DNA from: Hyphomicrobiales bacterium
GTDB lineage: Bacteria > Pseudomonadota > Alphaproteobacteria > Rhizobiales > Beijerinckiaceae
DNA: 17,049 bases
Direction: 5' to 3'
Assembly (NCBI GenBank): GCA_028865375.1
Contig: JAGWKJ010000013.1
Location: 1-17,049 of the forward strand
Shown: positions 7,065-13,783 of the stretch, in pieces
Layout: each line of letters opens with the position of its first letter
Position numbering within the stretch: position 1 is the stretch's first letter
Notes under the pieces: generated by a model
Database searches by the model: none
What the model saw: only the letters and a program-made list of their open reading frames with translations
Told to the model about the DNA's origin: nothing
Made by a program: the position numbers and the translations under genes

Positions 7065-8242
7065 GCAAGCCCTCCTTCGACTGGTCCGATCCGTTCCGCA
7101 TCGACGAGCAGCTGACCTCCGAGGAGCGGATGGTGCGCGACACCGCGCGCGCCTATGCCCGGGACAAGCTCGCGCCGCGCGTGCTGAAGGCGTTCCGCGA
7201 GGAGAGCGCCGACCCGGCGGTGTTCCGCGAGATGGGCGAACTCGGCCTGCTGGGCGCGACGGTCTCGCCCGAGCACGGCGGCGCCGGGCTGGGCTATGTC
7301 GCCTACGGCCTGATCGCGCGCGAAGTGGAGCGGATCGATTCCGGCTATCGCTCGATGATGAGCGTGCAATCCTCGCTGGTGATGGTCCCCATCGAGGCCT
7401 TCGGCTCGCCCGCGCAGAAGGCGAAATGGCTGCCAAAGCTGGCGGCGGGCGAGGCGATCGGCTGCTTCGGCCTCACAGAGCCCGACCACGGGTCCGATCC
7501 CGGCTCGATGGTCACGCGCGCCAGGAAGGTCGCCGGAGGCTACGCCCTGACCGGGACGAAGACGTGGATCAGCAACGCGCCGTTCGCCGACCTGTTCGTC
7601 GTCTGGGCGAAGACCGACGACGGCGCGATCCGCGGCTTCCTGCTCGAAAAGGGCCAGCCCGGCCTGTCCGCGCCGGCCATCCACGGCAAGGTCGGCCTGC
7701 GCGCGTCGGTCACCGGGCAGATCGTCATGGACGAAGTCTTCGCGCCCGACGACGCCATGCTGCGGGGCGTCTCGGGCCTCAAGGGTCCCTTCACCTGCCT
7801 CAACTCGGCGCGCTTCGGCATCGCTTGGGGAGCGCTGGGCGCCGCCGAAGATTGCTACGCGACCGCGCGGCAATATACGCTCGACCGCAAGCAGTTCGGC
7901 CGGCCCTTGGCGGCCAACCAGCTGATCCAGAAAAAGCTCGCCGACATGGCCACCGAGATCGCGCTGGGGCTCCAGGCGTGCCTGCGGCTCGGCCGCATGA
8001 AAGAGGCGGGCGAGGCGCCCGTCGAGCTGACGTCGATCGTGAAGCGAAATTCCTGCGGCAAGGCGCTCGACGTCGCGCGCGCGGCGCGCGACATGCTCGG
8101 CGGCAACGGCATATCCGACGAATTCGGCGTGGCGCGCCATCTCGTCAACCTCGAGGTCGTGAACACCTACGAGGGCACGCACGACGTCCACGCGCTGATC
8201 GTGGGCCGGGCGATCACCGGCATCCAGGCGTTCGCGAATTGA
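7061..8242 (+). CDS. gcdH: Glutaryl-CoA dehydrogenase
   Basis: A 393-residue enzyme that oxidises and decarboxylates glutaryl-CoA to crotonyl-CoA and CO2. Recognition is strong: WSDPFRIDEQLTSEERM at the N-terminus, the substrate-carboxylate-binding arginine in IDSGYRSMMSVQSSL (R97), LTEPDHGSDPGSM, the GGNGISDEF loop and catalytic E371 in NTYEGTHDVHALIVGRAITG. The start is GTG, overlapping the preceding stop (GTGA), with AAAGGA a short distance before it. In this operon it would serve as the terminal step, converting ring-derived glutaryl-CoA. A role in lysine degradation or in general glutarate metabolism is an alternative. Confidence 0.93.
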   Translation: MSKPSFDWSDPFRIDEQLTSEERMVRDTARAYARDKLAPRVLKAFREESADPAVFREMGELGLLGATVSPEHGGAGLGYVAYGLIAREVERIDSGYRSMMSVQSSLVMVPIEAFGSPAQKAKWLPKLAAGEAIGCFGLTEPDHGSDPGSMVTRARKVAGGYALTGTKTWISNAPFADLFVVWAKTDDGAIRGFLLEKGQPGLSAPAIHGKVGLRASVTGQIVMDEVFAPDDAMLRGVSGLKGPFTCLNSARFGIAWGALGAAEDCYATARQYTLDRKQFGRPLAANQLIQKKLADMATEIALGLQACLRLGRMKEAGEAPVELTSIVKRNSCGKALDVARAARDMLGGNGISDEFGVARHLVNLEVVNTYEGTHDVHALIVGRAITGIQAFAN

Positions 8243-8673
8243 GCGCGGCGAACGCACCGGCCGCTCGCGCGGCGCTGGAGGCGATCCTGCCCGACGGTTG
8301 GGAGCGGCCGAAGGGCTATGCCAACGGCATGGCGGGCGAGGGGCGCTTCGTCTTCGTCGGCGGCCAGATCGGCTGGAACGCGCGCTGCGAGTTCGAGACG
8401 GACGATTTCGTGGCCCAGCTCCGGCAGGCGCTGGACAACGTGCTCGCCGTCGTCCGCAAGGCGGGCGGCGGCCCCGAGCACGTCGCGTCCATGACGTGGT
8501 ACCTCGTCGACCGGCGCGACTATCTCGCCGCGCTCGCCGCCGTCGGCCGGGTCTGGCGCGAGGTCATGGGCCGGAACTATCCCGCGATGGCGGTGGTCGA
8601 GGTGACGGCGCTGATGGAGCCGCGCGCGAAGGTCGAAGTGCAGGCGGTCGCGTTGCTGCCGGTGGCGCGATGA
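8239..8673 (+). CDS. RidA/YjgF-family protein (candidate enamine/imine deaminase), atypical
   Basis: A 144-residue trimeric-fold RidA family member. Recognisable segments are FVFVGGQIGWNARCEFETDD, QLRQALDNVLAVVRKAGG, the TWYLVDRRDY strand and the C-terminal AKVEVQAVALL. The family's imine-binding arginine, normally in a PxRS segment, is a methionine here (M117 in YPAMAVVEV). It either binds without deaminating or uses other residues. A TTG start at 8239 overlapping the gcdH stop (TTGA) gives the full first strand; the next in-frame ATG, 30 codons in, would remove it. Since 2-amino-5-oxocyclohexene-CoA is an enamine, removal of its amino group is an attractive role. 2-aminomuconate deaminases belong to the same superfamily. 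Confidence 0.83.
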   Translation: MSAANAPAARAALEAILPDGWERPKGYANGMAGEGRFVFVGGQIGWNARCEFETDDFVAQLRQALDNVLAVVRKAGGGPEHVASMTWYLVDRRDYLAALAAVGRVWREVMGRNYPAMAVVEVTALMEPRAKVEVQAVALLPVAR

Positions 8674-9488
8674 CGACGGACGCGCGCGCCGGCGCGATCG
8701 TGCCGGCGATGGACTATGCGGACTACCTGAAGCTCGACGCGCTGCTGGCCGCGCAAACGCCGCTGACCGGCGCGCACGACGAGATGCTGTTCATCGTCCA
8801 GCACCAGACCTCCGAGCTCTGGATGAAGCTCGCGATCCGCGAGCTGCGCGAGGCGACGCGGCTGGTGGCGGCCGACGACCTGCAACCGGCGTTCAAGCTG
8901 CTGGCGCGCGTGGCGCGGATCTTCGAGCAGCTCAATTCGGCGTGGGACGTGCTGCGCACGATGACGCCCAGCGACTACACGGCGTTCCGCGACGGATTGG
9001 GCGGTTCCTCGGGCTTCCAGTCGTTCCAATACCGGCTGATCGAGTTCCTGTGCGGCAACAAGTCGGCCGCGCTGCTGCGCTGGCACGACCGCCGGCCGGC
9101 GGCGCGCGCGGAGCTCGAAGCCGCGCTGGCCGCGCCGGGCGTCTACGACGAGACGATCCGCCTGCTGGCGCGGCGCGGGTTCGCGATCGCCGCGGGCGCG
9201 CTCGACCGCGACTTCGCGGCGCCGCGCGAGCCCGACGCGACGGTCCTGGCCGCGTGGCGCGCGGTCTACCGCGACCCGCGCGCGCATTGGGAACTCTACG
9301 AGCTCGCCGAGAAGCTCGTCGACTTCGAGGATTATTTCCGCCGCTGGCGGTTCAACCACGTGACGACCGTCGAGCGCGTGATCGGCTTCAAGCGCGGCAC
9401 CGGCGGCACGGCGGGCGTCCAATACCTGCGCAAGATGCTGGAGACCGTGCTGTTCGACGAACTCTGGCGCGTGCGGTCCGAGCTGTGA
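8670..9488 (+). CDS. kynA: Tryptophan 2,3-dioxygenase
   Basis: Heme enzyme that converts L-tryptophan and O2 to N-formylkynurenine, the first step of the kynurenine pathway. It has 272 residues, slightly shorter than many bacterial members. The distal histidine H45 is in FIVQHQTSELWMKL, substrate-binding residues lie in SGFQSFQYRLIEFL, and the proximal heme ligand is H230 in WRFNHVTTVERVIGFKRGTG. The GTGGTAGV loop binds the substrate amino and carboxyl groups. The ATG overlaps the RidA-like stop (ATGA). The kynureninase gene follows after a 22-base gap. No formamidase lies between them, as is otherwise common in kyn operons. Confidence 0.96.
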   Translation: MTTDARAGAIVPAMDYADYLKLDALLAAQTPLTGAHDEMLFIVQHQTSELWMKLAIRELREATRLVAADDLQPAFKLLARVARIFEQLNSAWDVLRTMTPSDYTAFRDGLGGSSGFQSFQYRLIEFLCGNKSAALLRWHDRRPAARAELEAALAAPGVYDETIRLLARRGFAIAAGALDRDFAAPREPDATVLAAWRAVYRDPRAHWELYELAEKLVDFEDYFRRWRFNHVTTVERVIGFKRGTGGTAGVQYLRKMLETVLFDELWRVRSEL

Positions 9489-9510
9489 CCCGCGCGCCGA
9501 CGGAGGCCCC

Positions 9511-10704
9511 ATGACCGATTTCGCGCGCACCAAGGCCTTGTTCGCGATCCCCGATGGCGTCGTCTATCTCGACGGCAATTCGCTCGGGCCGCCGTTGCGC
9601 GGCGTCGCGGCGCGGCTGTCGCGCGTGGTGGAGGAGGAATGGGGCGGCGACCTGATCCGCGCCTGGAACACGCGGGGCTGGATGGCGATGCCCGCCGCGT
9701 CGGGCGACCGGATCGCGCGCTTGATCGGCGCCCCGGCGGGCTCGGTGACGATGGGCGACACGCTCTCGATCAAGGTCTTCCAAGCGCTCGCCGCGGCATT
9801 GGCGATGCGGCCGGACCGGCGCGTCATCCTCTCCGACACGGGCAATTTCCCGACCGACCTCTACATGGCGCAGGGGTTGATCGGCCTGAAGGACGCCGGC
9901 TACCGCTTGGTGACCGTCGCGCCGGAGAACGTCGAGGCGGCGCTCGACGACACGGTGGCCGCGATGATGCTCACCGAGGTCGATTATCGCACCGGCCGCC
10001 TGCACGACATGGCGCGCCTGACCCGCGCCGCGCACCGGGCCGGCGCGGTCGCGATCTGGGACCTCGCCCATTCGGCCGGCGCCCTGCCGGTCGGGATCGC
10101 CGAACACGACGCCGAATTCGCGGTCGGCTGCACCTACAAATACCTCAACGGCGGACCTGGCGCGCCGGCCTTCATCTATGTCCGGCCGGATCTCGCGGCG
10201 GCGGCGCGCCCCGCGCTGTCCGGCTGGATCGGCCACGCGGCGCCGTTCGCTTTCGAGCCCGGCTATCGGCCGGCCCCCGGGGTCGAGCGGATGCGGGTGG
10301 GCACGCCGCCGATCTTGGCGCTGGCGGCGCTCGACGCCGCGCTCGACGCGTTCGACGGCGTGGACATGGCCGACGTGCGACGACGTTCGATCGAGCTTTC
10401 GGGGGCGTTCGTGGCGGCGGTCGCGCGCGCCGCGCCGGGCCTCGAACTCGCGAGCCCGCGCGATCCCGCCGCGCGCGGATCGCAGGTCTCGTTCCGTCAC
10501 CCGCAGGCCTATGCCGTGATGCAGGCGCTGATCGAGCGCGGCGTGATCGGCGACGTGCGCGCGCCCGACGTGCTGCGCTTCGGCTTCGCGCCGCTCTATC
10601 TCGACCTCGACGACGCGGAGCGGGGCGCGGCGATCCTCGGCGAAATCCTCGCGTCCGGCGCTTGGCGCGAGCCGCGATTCTCGGTCCGGGCCGCGGTGAC
10701 GTGA
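9511..10704 (+). CDS. kynU: Kynureninase
   Basis: PLP enzyme that hydrolyses L-kynurenine to anthranilate and L-alanine. It has 397 residues, near the usual bacterial size. The start motif VYLDGNSLGP, the segment WDLAHSAGALP carrying the PLP-ring aspartate, and the Schiff-base lysine K210 in GCTYKYLNGGPGAPAF are present, as is GWIGHAAPF. A GGAGG ribosome site lies shortly before the ATG. With kynA upstream and a CoA ligase downstream, its anthranilate is evidently channelled to 2-aminobenzoyl-CoA rather than to catechol. No anthranilate dioxygenase is seen. Confidence 0.96.
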   Translation: MTDFARTKALFAIPDGVVYLDGNSLGPPLRGVAARLSRVVEEEWGGDLIRAWNTRGWMAMPAASGDRIARLIGAPAGSVTMGDTLSIKVFQALAAALAMRPDRRVILSDTGNFPTDLYMAQGLIGLKDAGYRLVTVAPENVEAALDDTVAAMMLTEVDYRTGRLHDMARLTRAAHRAGAVAIWDLAHSAGALPVGIAEHDAEFAVGCTYKYLNGGPGAPAFIYVRPDLAAAARPALSGWIGHAAPFAFEPGYRPAPGVERMRVGTPPILALAALDAALDAFDGVDMADVRRRSIELSGAFVAAVARAAPGLELASPRDPAARGSQVSFRHPQAYAVMQALIERGVIGDVRAPDVLRFGFAPLYLDLDDAERGAAILGEILASGAWREPRFSVRAAVT

Positions 10705-10751
10705 ATGCGCCGGGCGCCGTCGCGGCGTCCGGCGGCCGACGCTTCGATCCA

Positions 10752-10776
10752 GGGCGGCCCGCGCGACGGGCCGTCC
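10752..10776 (+). other. Intercistronic GC hairpin between kynU and the ligase gene
   Basis: GGGCGGCCCG (10752-10761) can pair with CGGGCCGTCC (10767-10776) around a 5-base loop, giving a 10-bp stem with one G-T wobble. It lies in the only sizeable gap (95 bases) of the operon. Just ATTT follows, so it is not a convincing rho-independent terminator. It could act as an attenuator or as an mRNA-stabilising or processing element. Confidence 0.4.
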
Positions 10777-10786
10777 ATTTCGCTCC

Positions 10787-10793
10787 GGGAGGA
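10787..10793 (+). promoter_or_regulatory. Strong Shine-Dalgarno site of the CoA ligase gene
   Basis: GGGAGGA lies six bases before the ATG at 10800 and decides that start. After five coupled junctions upstream, this gene is given an independent, near-consensus ribosome site. Confidence 0.7.
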
Positions 10794-10799
10794 ACGGCC

Positions 10800-12416
10800 A
10801 TGCTCGGTCCCAGCGGTCACCTCGACACGTTCGCGCGCGACAACCTGCCGCCGCCCGGCGATTGGCCGGACTTGCCCCTGGGCGACCTCGCCTATCCGGA
10901 ATGGCTCAACGCCGGCGTCGAGCTCACCGACCGCATGGTCGAGCGCGGCTTCGGCGATCGCGTCGCGCTGATCGGCCACGGTCGCCGGCGCACCTATCGC
11001 GAGCTGGCCGACTGGACCGACCGCATCGCGCGCGCGCTCGTCGAGGATCACGGCTTGCGTCCGGGCGAGCGCGTGCTGATCCGGTCCGCCAACAACCCGG
11101 CGATGGTCGCCTGCTGGCTGGCCGCCACCAAGGCCGGAGCGGTCGTCGTAAACACCATGCCGATGCTGCGCGCGGGCGAACTGACGCAGGTCGTCGACAA
11201 GGCGCGCATCCGGCTCGCGTTGTGCGACTCCCGCCTGCTCGGCGAGCTCGAAGCCTGCGCCAAGGCGAGCGCGCATCTCGCGCGCGTGATCGCCTTCGAC
11301 GGCACCGCGAACCATGCGGCCGAGCTCGACGAGGCGGCGCTCGGCAAGCGGCCGGGTTTCGTCGCCGCGCGCACCGGACGCGACGACGTGGCGCTGCTCG
11401 GCTTCACGTCGGGCACCACCGGCGAGCCCAAGGCCACCGCGCATTTCCACCGCGACCTGCTGATCGTCGCCGATTCCTACGCACGCGACGTGCTGGCGCC
11501 GACGCCCGACGACGTGTTCGTCGGATCGCCGCCGCTCGCCTTCACCTTCGGGCTCGGCGGGCTGGCGATCTTTCCGCTCCGTTTCGGCGCGTCGGCCGCG
11601 CTCCTCGAACAGGCGACGCCGGCCAACCTGATCGCGATCATCGCGGAATATCGCGCCACCGTCTGCTTCACCGCGCCCACCGCCTATCGCGTCATGCTGC
11701 AGGCGATGGAGGAGGGCGCCGACCTCTCCTCGCTGCGCGCGGCGATCTCGGCGGGCGAGACGCTGCCCGCGCCGATCCACGACGCCTGGGTCGCGCGCAC
11801 CGGCAAGCCGATCCTCGACGGCATCGGGTCGACGGAGCTGCTGCACATCTTCATCTCGAACCGGTTCGGCGATTCCGCGCCCGACCGGACGGGCACGCCC
11901 GTGCGCGGCTACGAGGCGCGGGTCGTCGACGGCGACATGAACGAGGTTCCGCGCGGGACGCAAGGCGCGCTGGCGGTGCGCGGCCCCACCGGCTGCCGCT
12001 ACCTCGCCGACCCGCGCCAGCGCAAATACGTGCGGAACGGCTGGAATCTCACCGGCGACACGTTCGTGCAGGACGAGGCCGGCTATTTCCATTTCGTCGC
12101 GCGCAGCGACGGCATCATCGTCTCGTCGGGATACAACGTCGCCGGGCCCGAGGTGGAGGCCGCGCTCCTGTCGCACCCGCTGGTCAGGGAATGCGCCGTC
12201 GTCGGCCGCAGAGACGAGGCGCGCGGCGAGATCGTGGAGGCCCATGTCGTGCTGGCCGAGGGCGCGCCGCGCGACGAGGCGACGGTCAAGGCGCTGCAGG
12301 ACCACGTCAAGGCGACCATCGCTCCCTACAAATATCCCCGCGCCGTCGTGTTCCGCGACGCGCTGCCCAAGACGCCGTCGGGCAAGGTGCAGCGCTACAG
12401 GCTCAAGGACGGCTGA
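10800..12416 (+). CDS. 2-aminobenzoate-CoA ligase (benzoate-CoA ligase family)
   Basis: A 538-residue adenylate-forming enzyme. ATP-binding motif FTSGTTGEPKATAHFH, the motif GIGSTELLHIF, the ATP-ribose region NLTGDTF, hinge region VARSDGIIVSSGYNV and the C-terminal catalytic lysine K529 in KTPSGKVQRY are all present. The benzoate-CoA ligase-type N-terminus (HLDTFARDNLPPP) fits the aryl-CoA ligases of aerobic hybrid pathways. The expected reaction is anthranilate + ATP + CoA to 2-aminobenzoyl-CoA, supplying the fused monooxygenase/reductase encoded at the front of the operon. In Azoarcus such genes are named abm. Benzoate or salicylate as substrate cannot be excluded by sequence. Its 3' end overlaps the convergent glycosyltransferase gene by 22 bases. 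Confidence 0.88.
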   Translation: MLGPSGHLDTFARDNLPPPGDWPDLPLGDLAYPEWLNAGVELTDRMVERGFGDRVALIGHGRRRTYRELADWTDRIARALVEDHGLRPGERVLIRSANNPAMVACWLAATKAGAVVVNTMPMLRAGELTQVVDKARIRLALCDSRLLGELEACAKASAHLARVIAFDGTANHAAELDEAALGKRPGFVAARTGRDDVALLGFTSGTTGEPKATAHFHRDLLIVADSYARDVLAPTPDDVFVGSPPLAFTFGLGGLAIFPLRFGASAALLEQATPANLIAIIAEYRATVCFTAPTAYRVMLQAMEEGADLSSLRAAISAGETLPAPIHDAWVARTGKPILDGIGSTELLHIFISNRFGDSAPDRTGTPVRGYEARVVDGDMNEVPRGTQGALAVRGPTGCRYLADPRQRKYVRNGWNLTGDTFVQDEAGYFHFVARSDGIIVSSGYNVAGPEVEAALLSHPLVRECAVVGRRDEARGEIVEAHVVLAEGAPRDEATVKALQDHVKATIAPYKYPRAVVFRDALPKTPSGKVQRYRLKDG

Positions 12417-13705
12417 GGCGCCGGGCGCGCGCGCAGTGCCCGCGCGACGTCGACGACCGCGCCGACAGCGATCACCGCCGTCATCGCGGCCCAGCGCAGG
12501 TGGAATTCGGGCCGGTCGAAATTGAAATTGTAGAGCCAGAACCCGGTCGTCATCATCGCGAACGCGGTCCACGATCCGCACAGCACGAAAAACGGATAGG
12601 CGAGCGCGAAATACCACGGAAAGACCGGCGTCAGCAGGAACAGCAGCCCGATCGACAGCGTCCCGGCCTCGCCGATCCGCGTCCGGAGGTCGCGGTCGCG
12701 GCGCGACAGCATGAAGGCGATCGCCGCCGCGAGGAGCCCGACGACCCCGGCCAGGAACGCCGCGTTGATCCACGCCGGCGCGCCGAACTTGAGCGCCAGA
12801 TACGGAAACAGGAAGCCCCTGCCGCTGTCGAGCCGGAGCTGGTGGACGTAGCCGGGCAGGAATCCGAGCACGCCCCCGCCGCCCAGCAGCACTGGCGCAT
12901 AGGACAGCGCCGCCACGGCCAGCACGAACGCGGGCAGGCGCCAATCGAAGGGCCGCCAGACGGCGGGAAACCAAAGCGCGCCATAGGGCTTCGTCAGCGC
13001 GCCCAGCGCCATCGACAGGCCGCCGCGATAGGGCCGGCCCGCCGCCTCGCCCCACGCGACGCCCGCGACCAACAGTCCCAGCATCGCTGCGTCGACATGG
13101 CCGTTGTTGGCGAATTCCCAGATCGGCGCCGGGTGCCAGAGATAGGCGAGGATCCATTCGCGCCGGACGTCGAGCCGCTTCATCAGCGACAACAGGCCCG
13201 CGACCGCGAGCGCCTCGAAGCCGAGCATCGCGACGCGCATCATCGTCACGCCCTGCCCAGCGAGGTCGATCAGCGCGAACAGCCCGACGGCGACCGGCGG
13301 ATAATTGGCGACCGCGAGCTCCTTCTGGTTCACCAGCGGATAGATCGCCCGGTCGCGAAGGTAGGCGAGCGCGGGATCGGCCGGCACGTGCAGGTAGGGG
13401 TTGAAGCCGTTCAGCACCAACCGGCCGTCCCAGACATAGCGATAGGCGTCGATCGACAGCAAGGGAATCTGGACCAGCGCGCCGAGCCGCAGCGCGATCG
13501 CGCCGCCGAAGACGAGCGCCATCGTCGCCCGGCCGGGATTGGCCATCGCGATGCGCGCGGCACCGAGCGCCAGCGCCGCTTGGACCAGCGTCGCGCCGTA
13601 GAGCGCCAGATCGGAGTTCCAGCGCGCCCAGCTTTCGACGCCGAGCAGCGCCGCGCAACACAGGAGTGCGCCGACGAGCGCGGCGATGGAGGTGATACGG
13701 TTCAA
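12395..13705 (-). CDS. Polytopic GT-C (GT87/DUF2029-like) glycosyltransferase
   Basis: A 436-residue integral membrane protein with roughly ten hydrophobic helices, the first at residues 5-23. Between early helices lies the GT-C-type loop IDAYRYVWDGRLVLNGFNPY (D86, D93), followed by YPLVNQKELAVANYPP and NNGHVDAA. These resemble polyprenyl-phosphate-mannose-dependent mannosyltransferases. It probably transfers a hexose from a polyprenyl-phosphate sugar on the outer face of the inner membrane; the acceptor is unknown. The start is TTG at 13705, with GGAG eight bases upstream; the first membrane helix begins immediately after it. It is unrelated in function to the operon with which its 3' end overlaps. 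Confidence 0.75.
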   Translation of the reverse strand: MNRITSIAALVGALLCCAALLGVESWARWNSDLALYGATLVQAALALGAARIAMANPGRATMALVFGGAIALRLGALVQIPLLSIDAYRYVWDGRLVLNGFNPYLHVPADPALAYLRDRAIYPLVNQKELAVANYPPVAVGLFALIDLAGQGVTMMRVAMLGFEALAVAGLLSLMKRLDVRREWILAYLWHPAPIWEFANNGHVDAAMLGLLVAGVAWGEAAGRPYRGGLSMALGALTKPYGALWFPAVWRPFDWRLPAFVLAVAALSYAPVLLGGGGVLGFLPGYVHQLRLDSGRGFLFPYLALKFGAPAWINAAFLAGVVGLLAAAIAFMLSRRDRDLRTRIGEAGTLSIGLLFLLTPVFPWYFALAYPFFVLCGSWTAFAMMTTGFWLYNFNFDRPEFHLRWAAMTAVIAVGAVVDVARALRARPAPQPSLSL

Positions 13706-13783
13706 GGCAGGGCTCCGACGGCGGGCGCAGGCCCATAGCCGGCCGCGCGCGGGTGACGCAACGCCGGGTACGCCGCCCCGGCT

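Noticed and set aside
10862..13738. A long plus-strand open frame (958 codons)
   Set aside because: It is an alternate frame of the CoA ligase gene continuing antisense to the glycosyltransferase gene. The protein is arginine-rich low complexity with no recognisable motif.
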